DNA of 64,000 nucleotides, from contig NC_056033.1 of NCBI RefSeq assembly GCF_004379255.2, positions 3,886,172 to 3,950,171 of the forward strand. Reading direction: 5' to 3'. The translations under genes and the position numbers were made by a program. The DNA is from Salvia splendens (taxonomy: Eukaryota; Streptophyta; Magnoliopsida; Lamiales; Lamiaceae). Below, piece by piece: positions 45,575 to 54,835 of the stretch. Each line of letters starts with the position of its first letter. Within the stretch, counting starts at the first letter, position 1. The notes under the pieces are model-generated. The model was not told the DNA's origin, ran no database searches, and saw only the letters and a list, made by a program, of their open reading frames with translations.

Positions 45575-46363
45575 ATGGAGATACTTCACTGGAAACGGCT
45601 GTACTCTTCGGCTTTAGACGAAGCTGAGAAAAGAGCTATAGCCGATCAGACGAAGAATGACGAGCTTCTGGCTCGTTTAGTGAAGGTGGAGGCCGATAAT
45701 AAGGACTTAGAGTCCGATAAGAAGGATCTGGAGGCCGAGCTGAATACGACCATTGCTGAGAGGACTGCGTACGAGGATTACATCCGTGTGCGCGGGGGAG
45801 TGACCATATCAGATGTTCAGAGTCGAGTTGACGAACTGTGGGAGGAATATCATGTACTCCGGAGGAACAATGCGCTGGAGAGCTCGGCTTGCCAACAAGT
45901 TGTGAAATCATTGCGGCGCTGGGCTTCTCGGTACGACATCATTCTTTCCCGGCGTCCCTCAATCGGGAGATTCCTTAGGGATTTCCCGCCAACAGATGCT
46001 CGCACTCCAGATCAAGCCTCTGGTTCCCTTGTTCAAAATCCTACTCCCAGTCAACAACGAACTCCGGAACAGCCGGAAACGTCAAGACGAGAACGGGCTC
46101 AGGAGCAACCGGAATCGTCAAGACAGGGACGGACTGAAATTCGCCGAGGAGTTGTGACTATGAGCGAGCAAGATCAGCAGATGCTTATTGCAGAGACTCT
46201 TCATCGCCGAGGGGTTAGAGCTTCTGGGGCTCGCGGAAGAGGTGTTGGGTCGAGGATAGCATCTCGTCGACCTGCTTATTCTTCATCTGCTCGGAACAAC
46301 CGAACTCGGCTTCCAGAGGATTTTGCAGATAGGTGGCTTAACTTCAGCAACCCTGGACAGTAG
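45575..46363 (+). CDS. Antisense ORF 2 of the Tat-like element (coiled coil)
   Basis: 262 aa from the ATG at 45575 (MEILHWKRLYSSALDEAEKR). Residues about 10-65 form a strong coiled coil (LVKVEADNKDLESDKKDLEA). The middle has VRGGVTISDVQSRVDELWEE and SLRRWASRYDIILSRRPS. The C-terminal third is disordered and Arg-rich, with two similar RR/SSRQ-EQPE units, then GVRASGARGRGVGSR. About 200 bp separate it from antisense ORF 1, and it has its own ATG, so it may be a second cistron or a later exon set of the same antisense transcript. Polymerase or protease motifs are absent. I do not know its role. Confidence 0.7.
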   Translation: MEILHWKRLYSSALDEAEKRAIADQTKNDELLARLVKVEADNKDLESDKKDLEAELNTTIAERTAYEDYIRVRGGVTISDVQSRVDELWEEYHVLRRNNALESSACQQVVKSLRRWASRYDIILSRRPSIGRFLRDFPPTDARTPDQASGSLVQNPTPSQQRTPEQPETSRRERAQEQPESSRQGRTEIRRGVVTMSEQDQQMLIAETLHRRGVRASGARGRGVGSRIASRRPAYSSSARNNRTRLPEDFADRWLNFSNPGQ

Positions 46364-46502
46364 AATAGTCCTTTGTAATAGCGTAACGCCATTTTGTAGG
46401 GTAGCGGAGTTGTATGCCGAACAAGATTTGAAAAATGAAATTTTGTTTTCGCTTCTAACACTGTATTTACAGCTTAGCGAAAAAATTTCATCGTACTTGT
46501 CC

Positions 46503-46929
46503 TCGGTCTTATGAAGTAAACTTCTTTGACCGGACTTGGTCCTTAGTCTTATGAAGTAAACTTCTTTGACCGGACTTGGTCCTTGGTCTGATGAAATAAA
46601 CATCTTTGATCGGACTCGTCTTTGGTCTGATGAAATAAACATCTTTGACCGGACTCGTCTTTGGTCTGATGAAATAAACATCTTTGACCGGACTCGTCTT
46701 TGGTCTGATGAAATAAACATCTATGACCGGACTCGTCTTTGGTCTGATGAAATAAACATCTTTGACCGGACTCGTCTTTGGTCTGATGAAATAAACATCT
46801 TTGACCGGACTCGTCTTTGGTCTGATGAAATAAACATCTTTGACCGGACTCGTCTTTGGTCTGATGAAATAAACATCTTTGACCGGACTCGTCTTTGGTC
46901 TGATGAAATAAACATCTTTGACCGGACTT
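46503..46929. repeat. 39-bp tandem array, about eleven units
   Basis: GGTCTGATGAAATAAACATC followed by TTTGACCGGACTCGTCTTT repeats every 39 bp from about 46583; two slightly diverged 40-bp units precede. Inner units are almost identical. Because 39 is divisible by three, both strands stay open here, which makes spurious repetitive frames. Diverged relatives of the unit recur singly at about 47030-47115. Confidence 0.95.
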
Positions 46930-47157
46930 GGTTTGTGTTCTAATTTGGCGATTTTTGTCGCCGGGATCGAACTTTCCCTTGTCCTAATTCGGCGAGTTTT
47001 ATCGCGTGGATCGGACTTTCCCAGTTAACCGAAGTGGTCTTATGCAGTAAAACCTCTTTGACTAGACATGGTCGTCCCCGGTCTTATGAGGTAAACTTCT
47101 TTGACCGAACTTGGTCGTCCTAATTCGGCGAGGTTTATCGCGTGGATCGGACTTTCC

Positions 47158-47420
47158 CTTATTGCAGTTCGTTTCAGACGAAGTGCTTATTTCTTAAGCC
47201 GAATTGTGGTCTTGTATCTTCCTGAGAAGCTTGGACTCACAATCGTTGGCTTATTGCAGTTCGTTTCAGACGAAGTGCTTGTTAAGCTGAATTGCGGTCT
47301 TGTATCCTCCTTGGAAGCTTGGACTCACAATCGTTGGCTTATTGCAGTTCGTTTCAGACGGACTGCTTGTTAAGCTGAATTGTGGTCTTATATCCTCCTT
47401 AGAAGCTTGGACTCACAATA
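47158..47420. repeat. ~88-92-bp tandem repeat, three units
   Basis: Units start CTTATTGCAGTTCGTTTCAG at 47158, 47250 and 47338. Each ends GAAGCTTGGACTCACAAT. The first is four bases longer. It lies between the 39-bp array and the end of pol. Confidence 0.9.
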
Positions 47421-47670
47421 GTCTTTAATAATCGATCTAAAAAGGGGATCAGTCTTTAAAGAACGATATACCTTGGTACCATTTGTAAGAGACGACAAGC
47501 ACATAGAGACAAAACACATAGAGAAAAAATGAAAAAGATGAAGGAAAAAAACTTTAAACATTTTTTTTAAAAAACGACAAGTAAAAGGTACAAGTAAGAA
47601 ACAAACAAATAAAAACATATACCCCTATGACCGAACTAGACACGAGACGGACTGACCGGACTTTTGTCTC

Positions 47671-50600
47671 TTACAAGTGGAACTTCTTGAGGTTGGAGAC
47701 GTGCCATGTTCGGGGTACTTGTTCTCCTGACATGTGAGTCAATTTATAAGACCCTTTGCCGAGGACTTCTGACACCCGATATGGACCCTCCCATGTGGGT
47801 TCGAGTTTGCCCAGCTTTTCTGCTCGGCTTACTTCGTTGTTTCTCAAGACGAGATCTCCCACTTGAAATTGAAGCTTTTTCACCCTTTGGTTATAATACC
47901 GGGCTACTTGCTCCTTATACTTGGCTGCTTTTATGCACGCCAATTCTCTTCTTTCTTCGGCGAGATCTAGTTCTGCTCTCAGTCCATCGTCATTCATTTC
48001 TGAGGAGAAATTTAGAGTTCGGGGACTGGGTACGCCGATCTCCACCGGAATTACGGCTTCAGTGCCGTACACCAGACTATACGGAGTTTCACCGTTGGAG
48101 GTTTTGGGTGTAGTTCGGTAGGACCATAGGACTTGAGGGAGATTTTCTACCCATTGTCCTTTGGCTTGTTCTAACCGAGCTTTTAACCCTTTCACCAGAA
48201 TCCGGTTCGTTACTTCCGTTTGTCCGTTTGCTTGGGGGTGGGAGACCGAAGTGAACCGCTGTTGAATGTTCAGCTCTTGGCACCAATTCTTGAACGTCTT
48301 GTCGGTGAACTGAGTCCCATTATCCGAGATGAGGATGTGGGGTATGCCAAATCGGCACACTATATTCTTCCAGACGAAGTCCAATGCCTTTGAGCTCGTT
48401 ATCGTAGCTAATGGCTCAGCCTCCACCCACTTCGTGAAGTAGTCCACGGCAACGATAAGGAATTTCATTTGCCGAGGAGCTTGAGGAAGTGGTCCCACTA
48501 TGTCTATTCCCCATTGCATGAAAGGCCAAGGGCTTTGCATAGTGTATAGATCGGTCTGCGGCATCCTTGGGACATTTGCATGAATTTGGCACTTCGTACA
48601 CTTCTTGACGAGCTGCACTGCCTCTTGTACCATGGTTGGCCAATAATATCCCCATCTCAGTACTTTTTTAGCTAAAGCTCTGGCTCCGATGTGGCTACCG
48701 CACGATCCTTCATGAACTTCTCTGAGGATGTAGTCCGTCTCTTCTGGTCCTACGCACCGCAATAACGGCTGAAGGTAAGACTTTCTAAAGAGGACTCCTT
48801 CATGAAGTTCGTACCGAAGTGCTCGGCACGTGATCTTCCGAGCTTCTCTCTTATCCTCGGGCAATTGTCCTTGATCCAGATACTGCAAGATCGGCGTCAT
48901 CCAGTTCGGCGAGCTGGATACTGAGTGTACCTCGGCTTCATCAATGCTTCGGTGCATTAATTCTTCCGCCTTTGAGCTCGGATCTGAGGCCAACTTACTT
49001 AAGGTATCTGCTCGGCTATTTTCCGCTCTGGGAATGCGGATTATCCGAAAATAGGAGAAACTTCGGCTGATGCTTTGCGCTTTGTCCAAATACTTCTTCA
49101 TTCTCTCGTCACGGGCTTCACTTGTACCCAACATGTGATTTACTATGACTTGTGAATCACAATGGACTTTGAGAGATTTGACGAGCAGACTTTGCGCTAA
49201 CTGGAGTCCGGCCAGGAGGGCTTCGTACTCGGCTTCATTATTAGTAGTGGGGAATAGGAACCGAAGTGAGTAGGCTACCTCGTGTCCGTCGGGAGCGACA
49301 AGTAAAATACCAGCTCCACTTCCCATCTTGTTCGAAGCTCCATCTACGAATCCGCTCCAGCAGTCCGGCGGCTCTACTTCGGATTCCAAGGGCTGTGCTA
49401 GTTCGGCCTTGGCAGAATTCTTCTGTTCGGCAATAACAGGAATTGCTTGATCGAACTTTGCTTCTGCAAGAAAATCTGCCAAGGCTTGTCCCTTGATGGC
49501 TTTCCGAGGTAAATATTCAATTGTGTGCTCTCCCAACTCTATAGCCCACTTGGCGATTCTGCCTGATGCTTCTGGTTTGGTCAACACTTGCCGAAGTGGC
49601 AGATCAGTTAAGACGCATACCTTGTGAGCATAGAAGTATGGCCGCAGTCTCCTTGCTGCATTTACTAATGCCAGAGCAATCTTTTCCAGAGGTTGATACC
49701 TGGTTTCTGGACCTCTTAATGCTCGGCTTGTAAAATAGATGGGAAGCTGCTTTAGGCCTTCTTCTCGTACAAGCACCGCGCTGATGGTTTGATCCGATGC
49801 CGCTAAGTATAAGAATATTACTTCGGCTTCGGTTGGAGCAGAGAGAATAGGAAGCTCGGCTAGATAACTTTTGAGCTCGTCAAAGGCCTTTTTCTGCTCG
49901 GCTCCCCACTCGAACTTTGGTGCCTTTTTCAACACCTTGAAGAACGGCAGTTGCTTTTCGGCTGCTTGGGAAAGGAATCGATTCAGTGCGGCTAGACATC
50001 CGGTTAGCCTTTGCACGTCATGTATGGACTTCGGCATTGCCATGTTCTGAACGACTTGAACTTTTGAGGGGTTTGCCTTGAGTCCGTCCTTTGAAACCCA
50101 ACAACCCAGAAACTTTCCCGAATCTACCAAAAAGGTACACTTTTGGGGATTAAGTTTGAGGTTGGCTTTCTTGAGCACGTTGAGAGTGGACTTGAGGTTG
50201 TGCTCGTACTCCGAAGTGCTTTTGCTTTTGACGACTATATCGTCAACATACACTTCGACCTCCTTTCCAATCAGGTGCCGAAAAAGCTTGTCTACCATCC
50301 TTTGATAAGTGGCTCCGGCATTCTTTAAACCGAATGGCATCTTTTTATAAGCGAAAATGCCGAAATCAGTAATGAAGGCCGTTTTTGAAGCGTCAATCTC
50401 ATCCATTAAAACTTGATGGTATCCTTTGTACAGATCAAGAAAACAAAAAATTTCAAAGCCTATCAAAGCTTCTACTTTTTTATCTATGTTCGGAAGGGGA
50501 TAGCAATCTTTGGGACAGTGCTTATTTAGATCGGTGAAATCTATGCACATCCGCCATCCTCCTTCCTTTTTCTTGATCATGACAGGATTGGCCACCCACG

Positions 50601-50961
50601 AAGGATACTTTACTTCGAATAACACATCCGCCTTCAATAATTGACGGACTTCGTCATGGATGACTTGACTTCGTTCTGCCGCAAAGAGTCTTTGCTTCTG
50701 TTTTATCGGCCGGACCGAAGGATCAATATTTAACCGATGAGTGATTACCTCGGGGGGCACTCCGGTCATGTCCAACGGAGACCATGCAAAGACGTCTTTA
50801 TACTCCTTGAGGAGCTGGATGGTTTTTTCCCGAAGTAGAGGCGTTCCCGCGAAGCCGATCTTAACCGTTCTGGATGGATCGTCTTCGTACAGCTGAACTG
50901 TCATCGAGTTCGGCTCCGGTATGACTTCGGTCATCGCCTCTGACTCCGGCTGCTGTGATTG
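47671..50961 (-). CDS. Pol of the Tat-like element (RT, two RNase H regions, integrase)
   Basis: The frame is open from directly after the UAG at 50962-50964 to 47671; the first ATG is at 50934, giving 1087 aa from there. Domains from that ATG: reverse transcriptase (residues about 85-260) with WRMCIDFTDLNK, FLDLYKGYHQV and the YVDDIVV active site; Ty3-type RNase H (about 350-480); a second, archaeal-type RNase H (GFVDGASNKMGSGAGI, NNEAEYEALLAGL, CDSQ, about 525-650); integrase with zinc finger H..H...CTKCQ (about 715-760), catalytic D, D, E in WGIDIVGPL, ISDNGTQF and GQTEVTNR, and a GPY-like end (WEGPYRVSEVLGKGSYKL). All catalytic residues appear present. It is probably expressed as a Gag-Pol readthrough product. 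Confidence 0.94.
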   Translation of the reverse strand, partial: QSQQPESEAMTEVIPEPNSMTVQLYEDDPSRTVKIGFAGTPLLREKTIQLLKEYKDVFAWSPLDMTGVPPEVITHRLNIDPSVRPIKQKQRLFAAERSQVIHDEVRQLLKADVLFEVKYPSWVANPVMIKKKEGGWRMCIDFTDLNKHCPKDCYPLPNIDKKVEALIGFEIFCFLDLYKGYHQVLMDEIDASKTAFITDFGIFAYKKMPFGLKNAGATYQRMVDKLFRHLIGKEVEVYVDDIVVKSKSTSEYEHNLKSTLNVLKKANLKLNPQKCTFLVDSGKFLGCWVSKDGLKANPSKVQVVQNMAMPKSIHDVQRLTGCLAALNRFLSQAAEKQLPFFKVLKKAPKFEWGAEQKKAFDELKSYLAELPILSAPTEAEVIFLYLAASDQTISAVLVREEGLKQLPIYFTSRALRGPETRYQPLEKIALALVNAARRLRPYFYAHKVCVLTDLPLRQVLTKPEASGRIAKWAIELGEHTIEYLPRKAIKGQALADFLAEAKFDQAIPVIAEQKNSAKAELAQPLESEVEPPDCWSGFVDGASNKMGSGAGILLVAPDGHEVAYSLRFLFPTTNNEAEYEALLAGLQLAQSLLVKSLKVHCDSQVIVNHMLGTSEARDERMKKYLDKAQSISRSFSYFRIIRIPRAENSRADTLSKLASDPSSKAEELMHRSIDEAEVHSVSSSPNWMTPILQYLDQGQLPEDKREARKITCRALRYELHEGVLFRKSYLQPLLRCVGPEETDYILREVHEGSCGSHIGARALAKKVLRWGYYWPTMVQEAVQLVKKCTKCQIHANVPRMPQTDLYTMQSPWPFMQWGIDIVGPLPQAPRQMKFLIVAVDYFTKWVEAEPLATITSSKALDFVWKNIVCRFGIPHILISDNGTQFTDKTFKNWCQELNIQQRFTSVSHPQANGQTEVTNRILVKGLKARLEQAKGQWVENLPQVLWSYRTTPKTSNGETPYSLVYGTEAVIPVEIGVPSPRTLNFSSEMNDDGLRAELDLAEERRELACIKAAKYKEQVARYYNQRVKKLQFQVGDLVLRNNEVSRAEKLGKLEPTWEGPYRVSEVLGKGSYKLTHMSGEQVPRTWHVSNLKKFHL

Positions 50962-50964
50962 CTA
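50956..50964 (-). promoter_or_regulatory. Probable UAG readthrough signal between gag and pol
   Basis: Gag-protease ends HHQA-UAG, and the frame continues QSQQPESEAMTEV into pol without another stop. The nine bases are UAG CAA UCA, which fits the UAG-CAR-YYA context first known from tobacco mosaic virus replicase readthrough. Readthrough here is inference; context and frame support it. Confidence 0.65.
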
Positions 50965-53046
50965 TGCTTGGTGGTGCCGATCTGACTGCTCGGCACTTCT
51001 AAGCGCAATTTGCAGACATTCCTTTGCTCTCTTTTGGTCACCTCGGATGACCGCTATCCCTCCTTTAGTAGGGATCTTGATGGTGAGGTGATAAGTGGAG
51101 CAAACGGCCCGAACTGTGTTGAGCCAGTCTCTTCCCAGGATGATGTTGTACGGGGACCGAGCTTTCACCACGAAAAACTCAATCATCGTACTGGAGCTAG
51201 TAGGCGCTTTCCCCACCGTGATCGGAAGGCTGATAATACCTTCAGGGCGGGTGTCCTCCTGGGCGAAGCTCTTTAGGGGAAGCGGAGCCGGACTGAGCCG
51301 AGCTGGGTCCACTTCTAGTTTGTCAAAGCACTCTTTAAAAAGAATGCTAACCGACGCTCCTGTATCCACAAACACCTTGTGGATCAGTTTGTTTGCCACT
51401 CCGGCTTGGATGACAATGGCGTCTTGGTGAGGAGAGATGGCCGGGACGGGGTCAGCAGCCGAGAACGTAATCACTTCGTCCTGCTTCAGCCTTTTATGCG
51501 TTGGCTCCTCTCGATTGGAGCCTCTGCGCTCTGACTTTAGGGACGACTTGGTCTTCCCGGCAGGGAGCGCGTCAATAGTCTGGATTACTCCATCATATTG
51601 CGGCTCGTCATCGTCTTCGGGATCCGGCTGCCTTTTCGGATCCTGAGGAGCGCAGTTCGCACCACTCTGCTTTTTATTCTTCTTTGGCTGCTTGCTTTGG
51701 TATTTTTTCAATGTCCCTGCCTTCACAAGAACATCGATACCTGCAGCCAAGTTTCTGCACTCCTCAGTATCGTGACCGTGGTCTTGATGGTAGGAGCAGT
51801 AGCTATCCTGTGGTCGGCGCGCGGCTGATTTCGTCATCCGCTTTGGCTTTTCGAATAGGTCAGAGTGCAGTTCGAAAATTTCCGCTCTCGGCTTGTTTAG
51901 CGGTACGAACTGAGCGGGCGGCTTCTCGGGGTTGAGACGGGGTCCCAATCTGTCTTGCACCGGAGCCCTTTGAATTCTTTCAAATGGAGTCCGGCGAGGA
52001 TGCCCCTGATCGCTATGATCGGGCTTCCTTCTGTCTCCTCGGGTCGATGAGCTGTCTAACGACCGTTTGCGACGGTCTGCCTCATCGGCCCGGGAGTATT
52101 GGTCCGCAATGTCCCACATTTCCTGAGCTGTCTGCGGACCGCACTCAACGAGCTTCCTGTAGAGAGCTCCGGGCAGGATTCCATTTTGGAATGCCGAGAT
52201 GACAAGCAGATCGTTGAGATCGTCTACTTGCAGGCATTCCTTGTGGAATCTTGTCATAAAGTCGCTGATTTTTTCATCGCGACCTTGACGAATGGAAAGC
52301 AGCTGAGCCGAAGTGATTCGGGCTTCCGCTTTCTGAAAGAACCTCCTGTGGAAGGCATCCATTAGATCTCGGTAAGATCTGATGCTGCCCTGGGGGAGGC
52401 TATCGAACCACCTTCTCGCGTTCCCGATGAGCAGCTCGGGAAACAGCTTGCACATGTGGACCTCGTTGAGACCCTGGTTCGCCATGTTATATTGATAGCG
52501 CCCCAAGAAATCGTGAGGGTCCACGAGCCCGTCGTAAGTCATCGACGGAGTTCGGTAGTTCTGTGGTAGGGGAGTTCGGGTGATGTCGTCCGAGAACGGA
52601 GTCTTCAGTGCTCCGTACACGGCGAATCCGATATCTCGTCGGTATGGAGGAGATTGAGTTCTCCTGTGATTCCGGTACCGAGGAGGAACTGGAACATGTT
52701 GGGGACGGGGATTCTTTCTCCTGGGAGATGCGACACTACTGCGGTAGTGACTTTCTTGTGCGGAGGGAGAAGGAGAATCCGTCGTTTTCGTCTCCGGCTG
52801 CTTTTGGCTTTTTTGCAGGAAGGTTAAGAATTCCTCCTGCTTCGCCGCCAAAAACTGCTTGACAGCCTCATTCAAATCGGGCTGCTGGGAAGACTCAGTG
52901 GGACGATTTTTGGAGCGGCTTGTTCCTTCGCCATGAGAACTGGTGGTGGATTTATCCCTAGGCTGTTTTCCAGACCTATGGGATGGATTGGCTTCCTCCT
53001 GGTTCTCACGGGCAGGAATACGGGTACTCTGCGATCTGGTATGCAT
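50962..53046 (-). CDS. Gag-protease of the Tat-like element
   Basis: 694 aa from ATG at 53046 (MHTRSQSTRIPARENQEEAN). The N-terminal ~170 residues are disordered and charged. The retrotransposon Gag domain covers about residues 165-320 (YDGLVDPHDFLGRYQYNMAN, FPELLIGNARRWFDSLP, FHRRFFQKAEARITSAQLLS). A CCHC-like knuckle CSYHQDHGHDTEEC lies near 415. The aspartic protease has the active site VFVDTGASVSILF near 575 and IILGRDWL near 640. The ATG is about 77 bases from the LTR. The protein ends at UAG at 50962-50964, in the same frame as pol. No frameshift is visible. Confidence 0.94.
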   Translation of the reverse strand: MHTRSQSTRIPARENQEEANPSHRSGKQPRDKSTTSSHGEGTSRSKNRPTESSQQPDLNEAVKQFLAAKQEEFLTFLQKSQKQPETKTTDSPSPSAQESHYRSSVASPRRKNPRPQHVPVPPRYRNHRRTQSPPYRRDIGFAVYGALKTPFSDDITRTPLPQNYRTPSMTYDGLVDPHDFLGRYQYNMANQGLNEVHMCKLFPELLIGNARRWFDSLPQGSIRSYRDLMDAFHRRFFQKAEARITSAQLLSIRQGRDEKISDFMTRFHKECLQVDDLNDLLVISAFQNGILPGALYRKLVECGPQTAQEMWDIADQYSRADEADRRKRSLDSSSTRGDRRKPDHSDQGHPRRTPFERIQRAPVQDRLGPRLNPEKPPAQFVPLNKPRAEIFELHSDLFEKPKRMTKSAARRPQDSYCSYHQDHGHDTEECRNLAAGIDVLVKAGTLKKYQSKQPKKNKKQSGANCAPQDPKRQPDPEDDDEPQYDGVIQTIDALPAGKTKSSLKSERRGSNREEPTHKRLKQDEVITFSAADPVPAISPHQDAIVIQAGVANKLIHKVFVDTGASVSILFKECFDKLEVDPARLSPAPLPLKSFAQEDTRPEGIISLPITVGKAPTSSSTMIEFFVVKARSPYNIILGRDWLNTVRAVCSTYHLTIKIPTKGGIAVIRGDQKRAKECLQIALRSAEQSDRHHQA

Positions 53047-53104
53047 TTTTTGGGTGGAAAAAATGGATCAAAAATTCGCTTTATCACAAATTTTGTTCTC
53101 TGTT

Positions 53105-53122
53105 TCCCACAGACGGCGCCAG
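53105..53122 (-). other. Primer binding site of the Tat-like element
   Basis: On the minus strand, after a one-base gap from the LTR end (CATCA), comes TGGCGCCGTCTGTGGGAA. TGGCGCC-type sites occur in Tat/Athila elements and pair with the 3' end of a tRNA; I cannot tell which tRNA from sequence alone. Confidence 0.75.
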
Positions 53123-53720
53123 TGATGGATCCGCGAATTTCTGATGTTAGTAAATGCTGATAGAGAATAAAGACTACGACACAAAGAATTTACGTGGTTC
53201 GATTTACTGAAGTAAATCTACGTCCACGGGAAGAAGGGAGGGCAAGATTGTATTGCTTGATCTGGGATTACAGCTTACAACACAGACTTGCTATATGATT
53301 TTTTATCTCTAGAGAGCTTAACCCTTTTCTATCTGATCTAAGTTCTATTTATACATTGAACTAGGATCGTGGTTTGCAGCCCCACTAACAAGATCGTGGG
53401 TGAGCAATAACTGCTCAATAACTGCTTCGTACCACTAAATAGATCGTGGGTATAGCGGAGGTCGTGGAGGCCTTTCATGAGTCCACTAACTCCTAGTTCG
53501 GTCGAATGCTGAGACCGAACTGCTGGACTTTACCGATCAGCTCTTGCCGATCTGAGAGGAGAGCTTGACTGGTCGGCTTTTACCGAGCTGTAGGCTGAGT
53601 CCGAACTCTTTGGTCGTGCCGAACTCTTTGGTGCCGAACAGATACTCTTTCTTGGGCTCTGGGCTGATGGGCCGTCACTGTTATTGGGCTTGCCATTAGG
53701 GTTTAGTTCGTACCCCATCA
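53123..53720 (-). repeat. 5' LTR of the Tat-like element
   Basis: 598 bp; a minus-strand TATA box (GTATAAATAG) lies near 53347. Followed by the GTGGT duplication at 53721-53725. Confidence 0.95.
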
Positions 53721-54159
53721 GTGGTAAACATGCTCGTCCCTCGTCGGACTAAGCAGAAAATATACGCTCGAGTCCAATATTATAAAATTTGAAATTAATA
53801 AACATAAAAATTAGTGGGAGCCTACCTCAGGCTAAGATATTCTCATTTTGTTTATACAACAAAATCTGAAGTACTAAAAATTGGTGACTGATAAAAACAA
53901 AATCTTTATATAAAACACACGAAAAGAAGAATACATCGTAAAAAAAACACACACAAAAAAAATTTATATAGACAACCAATGACTAATTTGTGTCATTTGA
54001 CAATTTTCAAGAATTTAAATCAGTCTTATATACGTTGGATAAATCGGTGGCTACTGGAAAATTTTTAAAAGAAGAAGATTTAGATAATTAATTGGAGTGG
54101 TGCCTAAGATCAAGAAACATTGTCATACTTGAGACGAACTGAATAGACACTTGAATATA

Positions 54160-54365
54160 TTATTTATCATTTTATTCATTTATTTGAAATTATAGAGAAA
54201 CGAATAAATCGAGCTTTGATTTTTGTAAATATTGTCAATAATATTTTTTAATGTATTAGAATCAAACTAGATATATAAAATAAAATAAACGACGTTAGAT
54301 GTGCCTTAAGTGAATGTGGTACTTACGGATAATGCTTACATCATGTATGTAGGATATCATTCCTC
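54160..54365. mobile_element. Partial copy of the foldback MITE
   Basis: ATTTATTTGAAATTATAGAG, AATCGAGCTTTGATTTTTG, TTTTTTAATGTATTAGAATC and GGTACTTACG...ATGTATGTAGGATATCATTCC follow the order of the right half of the element at 18925-19300. The left arm is missing. Confidence 0.7.
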
Positions 54366-54544
54366 TACTAAAGTCCAACCATTAGAATAAAAAAATGTTA
54401 TTACACTTAGTTTTAATTGAACCCAACCAAAAAAATCGAATTCACAGGACCCCTACTTAAAGGTTGTCCAGCCCAGTCATAGATTGTCGACTAAATAATT
54501 AGTGACATCCACGTAATATTACTAATATATTAGTCCTAAACAAA

Positions 54545-54750
54545 TCTATACTAATATAAAGGAAACTTGTTTGGAAAATTTACAGAAGTGTTACTGGGCC
54601 CACATTTAGGCGGGAAACGTCATGAAATATTGTCACCATTTTAGCTTTTTTTATTATCTTATTGTAAAAGTCACTTTGTTTAATGTGAATCTTATGTGTG
54701 ATTAATTATGTATGGACTGATCATTCCATGTAGGGTTGCAGCCTACATAT
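54545..54750 (+). mobile_element. Possible Helitron 5' end
   Basis: TCTATACTAATATAAAGGAA begins directly after an A at 54544. Plant Helitrons insert between A and T and start TC, often TCTATACTA-like. The 3' hairpin and CTRR end were not located, so only the left end is proposed. TGGGCCCA (54595-54602) and GGCGGGAAA (54609-54617) lie just inside. Confidence 0.4.
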
Positions 54751-54835
54751 TTTTGTTAGCCTTCCATAGGCTTGATATAAAATACCACCTATTTTTGTTA
54801 GCCTTCCATATGCTTGATATAAAATACCATTATTT
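54748..54835. repeat. 44-bp tandem duplication
   Basis: ATTTTTGTTAGCCTTCCATA followed by GCTTGATATAAAATACCA occurs twice in succession, with one or two differences. Confidence 0.85.

Larger units (their letters stand above)
42579..53720 (-). mobile_element. Tat-like Ty3/gypsy retrotransposon, 11.1 kb, almost intact
   Basis: LTRs of 598 bp (42579-43176 and 53123-53720) start TGATGGATCC and end CCCCATCA, and differ at one position by eye. GTGGT target duplications are perfect (42574-42578 and 53721-53725). Sense is the minus strand: PBS TGGCGCCGTCTGTGGGAA, then gag-protease, a single in-frame UAG, pol with two RNase H regions, tandem repeats, two ORFs on the opposite strand, and a polypurine tract (TTTTCGGGGGGGGTAG) next to the 3' LTR. 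The extra RNase H and the antisense ORFs between pol and 3' LTR are marks of the plant Tat lineage (Retand-like). Confidence 0.95.

Noticed and set aside
46283..46943. Long repetitive proteins on both strands (DEINIFDRTRLWS and MFISSDQRRVRSK units)
   Set aside because: They arise from the 39-bp tandem array, whose period is divisible by three, so all frames without a stop in one unit stay open. They overlap on opposite strands and have no independent support.
42579..53720. Treating the Tat-like region as an integrated virus or a defence island
   Set aside because: LTRs, PBS, polypurine tract, target duplications and domain order define a Ty3/gypsy retrotransposon; no envelope, movement or coat protein was seen.
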